Assembly: GCF_041361345.1 (NCBI RefSeq)
Contig: NZ_JBGKAD010000001.1
Location: 310,001-374,000, forward strand
Reading direction: 5' to 3'
Source: Halobaculum sp. MBLA0147
GTDB taxonomy: Archaea > Halobacteriota > Halobacteria > Halobacteriales > Haloferacaceae
DNA: 64,000 nucleotides
In this document: positions 52,692 to 61,298 of the stretch, piece by piece
Layout: every line of letters begins with the position of its first letter
How positions within the stretch are numbered: the first letter of the stretch is position 1
Made by a program: the position numbers and the translations under genes
Notes under the pieces: generated by a model
What the model saw: the letters and a program-made list of their open reading frames with translations, nothing else
Databases searched by the model: none
Told to the model about the DNA's origin: nothing

Positions 52692-53000
52692 TCACCAGTC
52701 GGGCGGTTGGAACCCGGCGTCTTCGAGGAGTCGCTTCCAGTGGTTCTGGACGGAGAGCCGCGTGACATCCATCGCCTCGGCGACGGCAGTCTGTGAGCGT
52801 TCGGCGCCGGCGACGAGCGAGCCGGCGTAGACGGCCGCGGCCGCGACGGCCGGTTTCGAGCGCTCTTCCTCGGGGACGTTCGTCAAGAACAGTTCGGTGG
52901 CGTTCGTCCGCGCCTCGGCCGGGAGATCCAGCGACTCGGCCGCCCGGCGCATGTCGGCGAGGTGGGTCTCGTTGTCCACTTCGTCACTGGCTCTGTACAC
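52692..53000 (-). CDS. One-repeat TFB-like protein
   Basis: A 102-residue protein consisting of a single cyclin-type repeat: DMRRAAESLDLPAEARTNAT, then SKPAVAAAAVYAGSLVAGAE and TRLSVQNHWKRLLEDAGF. The last segment resembles the C-terminal DNA-binding helix of TFB repeat 2. It lacks the zinc ribbon and the first repeat. The GTG at 53000 has GGTAAG (plus-strand coordinates 53025-53030) as a TATA box on the minus strand. Such mini-TFBs may modulate or compete with full TFB. Family assignment is fairly safe; function is inference. Confidence 0.75.
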   Translation of the reverse strand: MYRASDEVDNETHLADMRRAAESLDLPAEARTNATELFLTNVPEEERSKPAVAAAAVYAGSLVAGAERSQTAVAEAMDVTRLSVQNHWKRLLEDAGFQPPDW

Positions 53001-53115
53001 ACGAGTCCGTTCGAGTCGGTCGGTGGTAAGTGCTGTCCCGGGCGTGGTCGGCGGTGGGAGGGTGTGTCGTGCGTCCGTCAGGTTCTTGAGCGAGTCTGCG
53101 GATACTCGGAGACGC

Positions 53116-53200
53116 GCGCGGGTAGCCAAGCTAGGCCAACGGCGCAGCGCTTAGGACGCTGTCCTGTAGGGGTCCGCCGGTTCGAATCCGGTCCCGCGCA
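53116..53200 (+). tRNA. tRNA-Leu (TAG)
   Basis: An 85-base class II tRNA. The acceptor pairs GCGCGGG with CCCGCGC and has discriminator A. The anticodon stem AGCGC/GACGCT encloses TTAGG with anticodon TAG. A long variable arm (CCTGTAGGGG) follows, and the T-arm is GCCGG TTCGAAT CCGG. No CCA is encoded. Its 3' 24 bases recur downstream and mark the edge of an inserted element. Confidence 0.96.
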
Positions 53201-53202
53201 GT
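53179..53202 (+). repeat. Attachment-type repeat at the tRNA-Leu 3' end (copy 1)
   Basis: The 24 bases GGTTCGAATCCGGTCCCGCG + CAGT at the end of the intact tRNA recur exactly at 54838-54861 and with one change at 54961. This is the attL-like copy. Confidence 0.8.
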
Positions 53203-54837
53203 CAAACCGCGCCCTTCAGACTCCCCCCGACAAATAATAATTCTAAATATCCTATATGGATAATATGCCACCGCTGACACTCTCCCGCTGTACCGAAGCG
53301 TTGGAAAATGATCTCAACCGTGGTATAGTGGTGATACCGAAAACGCACGACAGGGTCTCGATTTAGAAGCGATGGTTGACACCTGTCCAAGCCCCTGACT
53401 TTTCTGAGGTCTGAACAAACTTTTACTATTAATAAATTTAATGTGAGATGGTTTAAACCCCACTACGACTCAGTCTCGACGACAGACTCCACGTAGTGCC
53501 CCATTCTAACCCTCTTCCAGAATGTCGGACCCTCACTGTCCCTCGCTTCCGCCTCTTCACAGAACTCGCAGTGGTCTGGACTCCACTTATCCCAGTCACT
53601 CAGAGCCTCAAAAGCACTGTCCTGACCGCTGTATCCGTCGTTGCCTTGGAACTTTCGTTGTTGTCGGTCTTCGTAGTCGTAGTGGTAGATGTTCCGAGTG
53701 TTATGCATCCCCATCGGGATGTCTTCGGCAGGTGGGAGCCGCCTATCGTGAGCAAAGTCACCAAATCCAGAAACCCCAGCCTCCCGAGCAATTGCGGGTC
53801 CGAAGTTGTAGTTCACCCCTCTAAATACACTGAAAGCATCAAGGATGATCCGTTCATTACTATCAAACATTTCTGCTACTTCTGTTAGGTTCTTTCGAGC
53901 GGTAGACTCAGGACCTAGTTCAGCCGGCTCGATTGAGTCGAGTAATAGAATATCCTCATTCGAGATCGTATCTCGAAGCTCCCGGAGATCCTTGTTTTGT
54001 TTTGTGGTCAGCTCCGAAGACCCGATGAAGACTCGAATAGCCACACGGTTGAAATCGTCGGATAGATTTCGATATCTGTTAAATAGAACCGAATAATTAA
54101 ATTGGTCATTTAAGTGTCCCGAAACGACAGGAACGCCGATATAATCAGATTTTTTATTGAAAAATTTGACTGGAGTATCAAAATCACTGAGGAGTTCCTC
54201 AACCTCGGCGGTGAAGCCGTTTGGTTCCTCAGTTTCTGTTAGATACTCCGGGACATCCACCAAGACAGGGGTTCCAGCTTGAGCATAGACTTCTAAATTA
54301 TCTAAATCTGACTCTTCAATAATTTCAATAATTGGAACGATGTCCAGCGTTTCATCCTGCTGAAACCGACGAAGACCACTAAACTCATCTACCACGTTCC
54401 TCTCCACTTGGCCATCTCTCAGTATCGGTGAGTAAACTGAAAGTTGAGTCGATGATTCACTCGAGGTCTGTGACTCGCTCCCACTCATTTGTTGACTCCC
54501 AATCGACAAGACGAAGTGTGTGTTTAAATAGGCGTTGGGACCGGAGTGAAAGTGAAATAGGTAGGTGAATTGTCTTCATTAGTGTTTCAGCGACTCAATC
54601 CCTCTCAGTGGAGATGGAGATGTCCACAGCCACTTTTTTGCTATCGTAGAGATACGCCACTAATAACAAAAGTCTTATAAAATATCAGCAACCGCGGCTC
54701 ATCAGAAGGGAGCAATGAGGGAGAACTAAATGAACTTCTAGCGCACTGAGGCGGTTTCTATCGCCGCCCACCGTCCCTCGGACCCGCACAAGCGAAGCAG
54801 AGAGGACGCGCGCAGCGGAGCGAGCACGTCCGACCGT
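53203..54837. mobile_element. Small AT-rich element inserted at tRNA-Leu
   Basis: About 1.6 kb lying between the end of tRNA-Leu(TAG) and a perfect 24-bp copy of its 3' end. From about 53.2 to 54.75 kb the DNA is AT-rich; its single gene (53463-54488) encodes a beta-family protein. No integrase is present, so the element either lost it, or uses one encoded elsewhere. The class of element is unknown. Confidence 0.65.
53463..54488 (-). CDS. Beta-family protein (T4 beta-like)
   Basis: A 341-residue protein that resembles the phage T4 beta family: LSVYSPILRDGQVERNVVDE, then GLRRFQQDETLDIVPIIEI and RNLSDDFNRVAIRV, with the C-terminal HDRRLPPAEDIPMGMHNT. The fold is expected to be TIM-barrel-like. 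Such proteins occur in phages and accessory islands; their function is not established. Codon use is AT-rich, unlike the host. The ATG at 54488 has TATTTAAACA (54521-54530) about 33-42 bases upstream, giving a leader of a few bases; a TTG at 54509 would be too close to that box. Confidence 0.75.
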   Translation of the reverse strand: MSGSESQTSSESSTQLSVYSPILRDGQVERNVVDEFSGLRRFQQDETLDIVPIIEIIEESDLDNLEVYAQAGTPVLVDVPEYLTETEEPNGFTAEVEELLSDFDTPVKFFNKKSDYIGVPVVSGHLNDQFNYSVLFNRYRNLSDDFNRVAIRVFIGSSELTTKQNKDLRELRDTISNEDILLLDSIEPAELGPESTARKNLTEVAEMFDSNERIILDAFSVFRGVNYNFGPAIAREAGVSGFGDFAHDRRLPPAEDIPMGMHNTRNIYHYDYEDRQQRKFQGNDGYSGQDSAFEALSDWDKWSPDHCEFCEEAEARDSEGPTFWKRVRMGHYVESVVETES

Positions 54838-54861
54838 GGTTCGAATCCGGTCCCGCGCAGT
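54838..54861 (+). repeat. tRNA-Leu 3'-end repeat (copy 2)
   Basis: Exact copy of 53179-53202; the 5' part of the tRNA is absent, so it is not a tRNA gene. Attachment-site-like boundary of the AT-rich element. Confidence 0.85.
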
Positions 54862-54960
54862 GCGGAGCGAAGCGACGAACGAGCAGCGGCCGGATTCGAG
54901 CCCTGCAGAACGAAGCCCGGAACGACGAACGGAGTGAGTCGCAACCCGGACCGATCTGCT

Positions 54961-54987
54961 CCGGTTCGAATCCGGTCCCGCGTAGTC
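54961..54987 (+). repeat. tRNA-Leu 3'-end repeat (copy 3)
   Basis: 27 bases match 53177-53203 with one difference (CGCGTAGTC against CGCGCAGTC). With copy 2 it bounds a 100-base GC-rich spacer, as left by two successive insertions or a deletion. Confidence 0.85.
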
Positions 54988-55007
54988 GGCGCCTCACCCT
55001 CGACGGA

Positions 55008-55382
55008 GTGATCTCTTCTCCCGTTCCTGCCGTGTCGCTGTTCGTCGCACTCTTCGTGTTGACGACCTCGCAACTGGCTGGAACGAGTGCGCTGCTGTCG
55101 AGTGGGCCGACGCGGCTGAGCGGCGGTCTCGTCGTGTTGCTCGCCTTCGGCGCCTGCGCCTCGTTCGGGAACGGAGCCGTAACGGTCGGACTGGCGGCGC
55201 TGGTCTCGGAGGGCGCAACCGGCGACACACAGGGAGCGACCTTCGGTGTCACACAGGGAACCGGGAGTCTCGGGCGGACCGTCGGTCCGCCGCTCGCGGC
55301 CGCCTACGTCACCGTCTACTGGTCGCCGTTCGTCGCCGGCGCGCTCCCGTCGATCCCGGTCGCGTTGCTGGTGCGTCGGTGA
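55008..55382 (+). pseudogene. C-terminal remnant of an MFS transporter
   Basis: 124 codons with four hydrophobic segments (SLFVALFVLTTSQLAGTSAL region, GLVVLLAFGACASFGNGAVT) followed by QGATFGVTQGTGSLGRTVGP and VTVYWSPFVAGALPSIPVAL, the usual last third of a TetA-type MFS efflux protein. The first two thirds are missing and the fragment begins directly after the third tRNA 3'-end copy, so the insertion event probably removed the rest. The GTG at 55008 is not a genuine start. Confidence 0.7.
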
Positions 55383-55693
55383 TCCACGAGCGACGGGTGT
55401 CGTCGACTGCCGAGGCGGTCAAAATCCGGCGCCCCCTCCACCGATCCCCCAGCCGACGCGATCCGACACGCCGAAAGAGATTACTACGACCCGTCGAACG
55501 TCCCTCTCGTGTTAGTCGTCCGTCGTTCGTGGTGAGTCGTCCGAGACCACCACACACGACCGGCCCGTCGGTACCCGACAGTCGTCTGTGAGTCGTTCGA
55601 CCCACGACGACTGCCGGCGAGCTCGGCCACCCCTTCTGTCTCGTGACGACGCAGTTCGTCTCGCCAGCCGACCGATCACACAGTCACGACACC
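55383..55693. other. Intergenic region before the erythromycin esterase gene
   Basis: 311 bases with no gene. Reading frames through it lack protein character, and no convincing promoter was picked; GAGATTACTACG near 55478 is a weak candidate. Confidence 0.5.
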
Positions 55694-57355
55694 ATGACAG
55701 ACCACACGACTGACGACGGAACAGACGCGACCGACGACAGAAGAGACGCGACGGACGACGAAACAGACGCGACGACCACCGAGACGACCCGATCGAACGA
55801 CGTCGAACCGGACACGACGGAGGATGTCGATCCGGACACCGAGATCGGTGAACGGGTCCTGCGCGGGCTCGCCGACCACGTCACACCACTGGAGACGACC
55901 GACCCGACCGCGCCGCGCGACGACCTCGACGCGTTCCCGGAGTCGGTGCTGGACGCCCAGATCGTCGGACTCGGCGAGGCGACCCACGGCACGCGGGAGT
56001 TCTTCCAGTTCAAAGACCGACTGATCCGCCACCTCGTCGCCGACCGCGGCGTGCGCCTCGTCTGTCTGGAGGCGAACGCTCCCGAGACACTGGCGTTGAA
56101 CCGCTACGTCGTCCACGGCGAGGGTGACCCAGCCGCCGGACTCGCGGGCGTCTACTTCTGGACGTGGCAGGTCGAGGCGGTGCGGGATCTGCTGGAGTGG
56201 CTCCGCTCGTTCAACGAGGGACGGCCGGTGGCGGACCGCGTGCGGTTCCACGGACTCGACGTGCAGTACACCGCCGGCGCGGTCGACAGACTGGAGCGAC
56301 TGTTGGAGACCGTCGCTCCCGAGACGTGCGAGGAACTCGCCGACGATTTGGCGACGCTCCACGACGACGGCGAGCGGGTCGACGAGGCAGACCACTCCGA
56401 TGCTCGCGAGGCCGCACTGGCGCGTGTCCGGGACCGTCTCGGTGGCGCCGCCGACACGGATTCGTGCCTCTCCGACCCAGACGGCGACTGGGCCGCCGCC
56501 ACGTCGGACCCCGACGCGATGGCCGCGACCGATCTCCATCTCTGTCTCGAGACGCTCGGCGGGGCGGTGGAGTACAAGCGTCGCGTCGCCGACTGGCGTG
56601 CGGCACGGGAGAGTGTGGACTCGACAGACGACGCGGACGACGGACGAGCCGACGAGTCGGACGACGACCGGGCAGCAGAGTCGAACCACGAGTCGGCAGA
56701 GGCGGCTGCGATGGCGGCGCTGCTCGGGACCCGCGACGAGGTGATGGCGGACCTCGTCGACACCATGTTGGACCGCACCGGCGCGGAGCGGGCGGTGATC
56801 TGGGGTCACGACGCGCACGTGAACCGCGACCGGAGCGGCCTCCGCGACCGCGACCTGTCGGGCACCTCCCTCGGGTCGGAACTCGCGGACCGTTACGGCC
56901 AGGACTACCGCGCCGTCGGGTTCGCCTGGGGTCACGGCGCGTTCCAGGCGATCGGACCGAGCGCGCTCGCACCAGACGGCAGCGAGTCTGGAACCACGGT
57001 CTCTGGCTCACAGGACGACGGGTCAGACGACGGTGCTGGGGAGTCCGAAGACGGGCCGTCGCTCGACCACGACCTCGCCGTCTGGGAGACGGACGGGCCA
57101 CCGGCGAACTCACTGGACGCCGCACTCGCCGCGGCGGGCCACGACGTGTCCGTCCTCGACGTACGTGGAGCGGCGGGAGACGAGCGGGTTCGTGACTGGC
57201 TGGACACGCCCCAGAGACACCGATCCGTCGGGGCGACGTACGACCCACGCGAGCCGGAGACGTACGTCGTCACGTATCCGTACCCGGACGCCTTCGACGC
57301 CGTGGTGTTCGTCGACGAGACGACCGCCGCGCGACCGCTGGACGGTCGGGACTGA
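55694..57355 (+). CDS. Erythromycin esterase family protein
   Basis: A 553-residue hydrolase-like protein. The family core starts with IVGLGEATHGTREFFQFKDR (catalytic His and Glu region), then VRLVCLEANAPETLALNRYV. The EreA-like His/Asp motif GHDAHVNRDRSG comes later, then RAVGFAWGHGAFQA. An acidic disordered N-terminus (residues 1-60) and a second acidic insert (about 335-380) are additions. Natural substrates in archaea are unknown; it may not act on macrolides. ATG at 55694; a GTG 51 bases upstream is an alternative. Confidence 0.85.
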   Translation: MTDHTTDDGTDATDDRRDATDDETDATTTETTRSNDVEPDTTEDVDPDTEIGERVLRGLADHVTPLETTDPTAPRDDLDAFPESVLDAQIVGLGEATHGTREFFQFKDRLIRHLVADRGVRLVCLEANAPETLALNRYVVHGEGDPAAGLAGVYFWTWQVEAVRDLLEWLRSFNEGRPVADRVRFHGLDVQYTAGAVDRLERLLETVAPETCEELADDLATLHDDGERVDEADHSDAREAALARVRDRLGGAADTDSCLSDPDGDWAAATSDPDAMAATDLHLCLETLGGAVEYKRRVADWRAARESVDSTDDADDGRADESDDDRAAESNHESAEAAAMAALLGTRDEVMADLVDTMLDRTGAERAVIWGHDAHVNRDRSGLRDRDLSGTSLGSELADRYGQDYRAVGFAWGHGAFQAIGPSALAPDGSESGTTVSGSQDDGSDDGAGESEDGPSLDHDLAVWETDGPPANSLDAALAAAGHDVSVLDVRGAAGDERVRDWLDTPQRHRSVGATYDPREPETYVVTYPYPDAFDAVVFVDETTAARPLDGRD

Positions 57356-57539
57356 GGCGACGGCGACCGATTCCGAGTCTCGGAGCGGAGCCGTTCGACC
57401 GATCTCGTACCCACACCCGAACGCTCAAGCCCGTCGTCGGGGTAGCTCGCGGCCGTGATCGAGACCCACGAGGGACCGCCCCCAAGACCTCCCGTGCGGA
57501 CGGCCGTGCTCGTTTCACCACTTCGCGAGGTGGTGTGAC

Positions 57540-58592
57540 GTGTACGCCGGCCCCGGCGACGCGGAGTTCGGCTTCGAGCTGTTGGTGAGCCGCTGGGCCG
57601 AACTCGCCTGGCACCCGACTGCCGGGGACCGCCCCGCACTCGTCGCTCGGCAACTCGGCACGGGGAGCCGCCGCTGGGACACCGTCGTCGTGGAGGTCGA
57701 TCCGGAGGCGTTCGCGGCGCGCCGCGCCCTCGGCGACCGTGGGCTAGACCGCGACCTGTTGCGTGTCGTCGAACGTGCGCCTGCGACGTTCGAGTGGTAC
57801 CGCGACGCACTCCCCGATCCGGGGTTCTCGTGGCGGTACGTCCGCGCTGCCGTCCACCGCGCCGCCGGGCGTGACCTCGTCGAGACGCGCGAGGGCGCGA
57901 ACGGCCGTGTCGAGTTCCGGCGCGTCCGGCCGTACCCCGACTGGGTGGAGCGACTGATCGCGATCGAGAACAAACCCGACCTGGACGCCGCCGCGGCGGA
58001 CACACTCGCGGAACAGATCGAACACGACGTCGACTCCGGACTGCTCGACGAGGTGTGGGTCGCGACGGACGCCGACGAGTCGACACACGCGCTGTTGGAG
58101 TCGTTCCCGGTCGAGGCGGGCGTGATCGCCTGTGACTTCGGCGACGGCGTGGCACCCGGCGCCGCCGACGTTCGCTGGCACCCGTCGCGGCTGTCCGTCG
58201 ACGACCAGCGCACGTCGGCGGACCGCGACGAGGACCCAGCGGCACACCCGAGCTACCGGCTGGAGTTGGCCGAACGGGCCTACGACGCCGGGTGGCGGTC
58301 GTACCACGAGACGATGCGCCCGGACTGCCGCGGGTTCGAACTCCGGCGGAGCGGCCGCGCGCTGGTACCGTACTGCACCGCGAAGGGGTGTCACCAGACG
58401 GCGAGCGAGTGTGCCGGATCGTGTCCCGACTTCGGTCCGGAGCCACCGCAGTGGCGGACGAACGGGTGGCCCGTCGACGGCGGCCCCGGAAAGGGGGTCC
58501 GGCGGCTCCTCGACCGGCGGCGCGAGCGACACCGGAGTGGGTTGGCCGCAGGAGAGACGGTCGACGAGTCCCCCGCGGACGGCGGGGACTGA
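57540..58592 (+). CDS. DUF5787 family protein
   Basis: A 350-residue haloarchaeal protein of unknown function. The pattern RRWDTVVVEVDP, then LIAIENKPDLDAA and LDEVWVATD resembles a PD-(D/E)xK nuclease core, with E-x-K in IENKP. The C-terminus carries a Cys cluster (PDCRGFELRR, then CTAKGCHQTASECAGSCPDF) that could hold zinc or an Fe-S cluster, as in some Cas4-like nucleases. The nuclease reading is inference. The GTG at 57540 follows GAGGTGGTG. Confidence 0.75.
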   Translation: MYAGPGDAEFGFELLVSRWAELAWHPTAGDRPALVARQLGTGSRRWDTVVVEVDPEAFAARRALGDRGLDRDLLRVVERAPATFEWYRDALPDPGFSWRYVRAAVHRAAGRDLVETREGANGRVEFRRVRPYPDWVERLIAIENKPDLDAAAADTLAEQIEHDVDSGLLDEVWVATDADESTHALLESFPVEAGVIACDFGDGVAPGAADVRWHPSRLSVDDQRTSADRDEDPAAHPSYRLELAERAYDAGWRSYHETMRPDCRGFELRRSGRALVPYCTAKGCHQTASECAGSCPDFGPEPPQWRTNGWPVDGGPGKGVRRLLDRRRERHRSGLAAGETVDESPADGGD

Positions 58593-58635
58593 GGAGATGG
58601 TCGCAGTGGGGCGACCGTGGGCAGAGAACGGCGGC

Positions 58636-58719
58636 GGCGTCAGTCCGTCGCCACCACGTCGACGGCGTCAGTCCGTCGCCACCACGTCGACGGCGTCAGT
58701 CCGTCGCCACCACGTCGAC
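58636..58719. repeat. 28-bp tandem repeat, three exact copies
   Basis: GGCGTCAGTCCGTCGCCACC + ACGTCGAC at 58636, 58664 and 58692. The third copy covers the last codons and stop of the DUF5797 gene; the other two lie beyond it. Confidence 0.95.
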
Positions 58720-59205
58720 GGCGTCGCGGTCGACGGCGAGCCGGAACGTCGGCACCGTCCGGTAGATCACCTCGACGACGTTCTTCCGGCGGAGTGCCTG
58801 CAGTGCCGAGCGCACGTCCTCCGCGGACGGATCTACGTCGTAGGCGTCGCGGACGGACTGCAGCGTCGAGACGACGGACTGTGACCGCTCGTCTGGCCCC
58901 GCGAGCACGGCGAAGATCTGCGCCTGCAGCTCCGGGACCCGGATGCGGTCCGGTACTCCGTCACCGTCGCCGTCGCCGTCACCCTCGACGGCCGGCTCCG
59001 CGCCCGTGACTTCGGCGGCCTCGTCCGTCGCGCGGATCAGACTGTTGTCGTCGCGGTAGTAGTAGTCGCCCAGGTGGTCCTCGAGGTAGTGGTGGACCTC
59101 GCTGCCGGAGTCGAGTCCCCACCGCTCTTGGAGTTCCCCGTTCTTGGTGGGCTGGAGTCGCACGACGTCGGCGAGTCGCTCCCGCTCCTCGTCGGTGAGG
59201 CTCAT
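58696..59205 (-). CDS. DUF5797 family protein
   Basis: A 169-residue haloarchaeal protein with two winged-helix-like segments: MSLTDEERERLADVVRLQPT, then ELQERWGLDSGSEVHHYLED, and the C-terminal IFAVLAGPDERSQSVVSTLQ. A Gly/Asp repeat linker (GDGDGDGDG) joins them. Probably a DNA-binding regulator; function unknown. ATG at 59205 was chosen over 22 extra N-terminal codons that are not family-like. Confidence 0.75.
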   Translation of the reverse strand: MSLTDEERERLADVVRLQPTKNGELQERWGLDSGSEVHHYLEDHLGDYYYRDDNSLIRATDEAAEVTGAEPAVEGDGDGDGDGVPDRIRVPELQAQIFAVLAGPDERSQSVVSTLQSVRDAYDVDPSAEDVRSALQALRRKNVVEVIYRTVPTFRLAVDRDAVDVVATD

Positions 59206-59444
59206 TCGCTCTGGGCTTCCGCGGCCCCCTACTTGTGCGTCCCGGTCCGGCGGAAGGGTAGGTCCAGACACGTTGACGGGTGCAGGTGGCGCGCGAGAAA
59301 CGCGCGAGGGAGGAGCGAGCGACCGCGAGCGTCTCGGGGCTTCCTGAGTGGTAGTCTCGTCCAGAGAATCACCCTTATCTGAACACTAGCGCGGAAGGCA
59401 CCGAAGGAGTGAAATCGCTGTCCCGTCCACCTTCCGACGACCGA

Positions 59445-60053
59445 ATGACCCGCGTCACCGATCTCTCCGTGCGTGACTTCAAGCCCGTCGAGGAGGCCTC
59501 GGTAGAACCGGGCGGGGTGAATCTCCTCGTCGGCCGCAACAACGTGGGGAAGACATCGTTACTGGAGGCGCTGCACCTCGCGCTGGACCCGAGTTCGATC
59601 TCACGGTTCGATGGGAATCTGGATAAGGTGGTGCGGGAGAGAGCCGAAGTTGCGGAACTGGTGGGTACTGTCTCGGGCGACGGAGCGACCGAGGATTTGC
59701 ACGTGAACGTCGAACGGCCGTCCGAGGAGGAGGTTTCGCGTCAGTTCGAACAGGCCATCTCCAGAGCGCTCGATTCCATCATTGAGTTGCAGGACCACAC
59801 TGAGGAAGAAATTGAAGAGATTCGTGAGATTAGAGATGAAGTGACCGATTCTCTATCCGGAATTGATAGTGAGACCCTCTCTCGACTTCTGGTTAGACAC
59901 TCTGCAATACTGGAAGTTGAGAAGAATCGTTACGAGTATCTTCGAGTACCCCGAAACCACTTGTCCTTGTGGGATTTCGTCGAGCAACGATTATCTGAGT
60001 CTGTTCTAACACTTGATAAAATAGCAAATAAAAAGCTACGGGAGATCTTTTAA
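59445..60053 (+). pseudogene. N-terminal part of a split OLD-type ATPase
   Basis: 202 codons beginning MTRVTDLSVRDFKPVEEASV with Walker A GRNNVGKTS at 30-38, the start of an OLD/AAA_21-type ABC ATPase. It ends after an acidic helical region in AT-rich DNA (from about 59.78 kb). The remaining signature, Walker B and H-loop are in the next frame at 60085, in a different reading frame. Together about 400 residues, a normal ATPase length, so a frameshift (and stop) seems to have split one gene. Alternatively it is an independently translated half. ATG at 59445; a TATA-like CTTATCT lies further upstream, near 59371. Confidence 0.65.
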
Positions 60054-60084
60054 TTCTAAAAGTGAAATATTTTCTGGTATAGAA

Positions 60085-60681
60085 ATGGGTTACAAACTCG
60101 TGCAAGACGAGACCGACCGCGACTACCCCGTCCGCTTCGTCACGGACCCGGCGATCACGGACGACACGCCGGACCCCAACGCAGACGGCACCGCGATCCG
60201 TCGGAGTCGGATCGAGGACTTCCTCACAGAGGAGGAGATCGTCGACGGGTTGGTCGACTTCTCGTTCGACAGACTGGTGTTCGAGGACGGGGACGAGCGC
60301 GAAGAGGTGCCGTACGACTTCATGGGCTCGGGGTTCAAGACGCTCGTCGGCATCCTCTGGGAGTTGTACGACCCGGAGGCGGACAACGAGATCCTGCTGA
60401 TCGAGGAGCCGGCGGTCCACATGCATCCCGGCTACGTGAACGAGTTCACACAGCAACTCCTCAGAGTCGCCCGCGAAGAGGAGGTGCAACTGTTCGTCAC
60501 CACCCACCGCGAGGACCTGATCGAGTCGTTCTTCGCGCCGCCGACACAGCGCAGTCACGGCGAGTACCTCCGCGAGGAGTTCCAGGTGATCCAGATGACG
60601 GACCTCCTGACGAAACAGTTGGACTACGAACAGGCCGAGACGGAACTGGACGAGCTGAACACGGACCTCCGGGGAATCTGA
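60085..60681 (+). pseudogene. C-terminal part of the split OLD-type ATPase
   Basis: 198 codons with the ABC signature (FMGSGFKTLVGI), Walker B ILLIEEPAVHMHPG near 103-116, and H-loop FVTTHREDL near 138-145. These complete the ATPase begun at 59445. The frame is offset from the first part by one base and starts after a stop and an AT-rich gap of 31 bases. If translated alone from the ATG at 60085 it would lack the P-loop. It ends one base before the TOPRIM gene. Confidence 0.7.
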
Positions 60682-60682
60682 G

Positions 60683-61258
60683 ATGGCGTCGACGGTCGTG
60701 ATGACGGAGGGCCGCCACGACGTAGAGTTCCTGAAAGTGCTCCACCGCTAGGCGACAGAGCGCCGCGACTACGACACGTTCCTCGCGGAGGAGACGGACG
60801 ACACCCAGGAGAAACGGATTCGCCAACACCGCGTCGACGACGAGCTTCGGTGGCTGTACAAGGCCGAAGGTGGCCGGTCGAAGGTACTGAAGAAGTTCCG
60901 CTCGAACGCGCTCAGACTGGCAGCCGTCGAGTTGATCCTCCTCGTCGACCTGGACGGCGAGAGCTACGCGTCGTTCCAGGAGACGTTCAACGAGACACTC
61001 CACGCACACTACGACGGACAACTCCGCGTCGAGAGTCGAGACGACGAGTCGAACCGACACCTGCAACACCACGACTGCGCGGTGGTCGTCGGCGACGAGG
61101 AGTCGTACCGGTTCGACCTGCTCGCGTTCCACGACGATCTGGAGTCGGTGACCGGTGTAGAGCGTGGCGACGAGCGGCCGTCGTACCGCGAGGACTTCTC
61201 GGAGTACGTCGACGAGCACGAGAGCGTCTGTGCGGACGTGTGCGACGTACTACTCTGA
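60683..61258 (+). pseudogene. TOPRIM protein of the OLD/PARIS-type pair, with nonsense codon
   Basis: 192 codons. MASTVVMTEGRHDVEFLKVL has the TOPRIM Glu-Gly-x-x-Asp motif, and LILLVDLDGES (near residues 85-91) supplies the DxD motif. A TAG interrupts at 60749-60751 (codon 23, after LHR), so the gene is broken unless read through. It lies 1 base after the ATPase fragment, the order seen in two-gene ATPase + TOPRIM defence systems such as PARIS or OLD relatives. Confidence 0.7.
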
Positions 61259-61267
61259 TTCGTACAG

Positions 61268-61276
61268 CTATATACA
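61268..61276 (+). promoter_or_regulatory. TATA-like box for the enoyl-CoA hydratase
   Basis: CTATATACA lies 23-31 bases before the GTG at 61299. Confidence 0.6.
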
Positions 61277-61298
61277 CCCGCCGGCAGAACGTCGGCAC

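Larger units (their letters stand above)
54489..55007. other. Gene-free junction region of the tRNA-Leu element
   Basis: 519 bases containing the beta-protein promoter (54521-54530), a boundary from AT-rich to GC-rich DNA at about 54.75 kb, and two further copies of the tRNA 3' end (54838-54861 and 54961-54987). No gene is seen. Confidence 0.7.

Noticed and set aside
54838-54987. Possible extra tRNA genes
   Set aside because: Only the 3' T-arm and acceptor half is present at both places; there is no anticodon or 5' half, so these are attachment-site copies.
58636-58719. CRISPR-like repeats
   Set aside because: The units are directly adjacent with no spacers and lie on a gene end; no cas genes are near.
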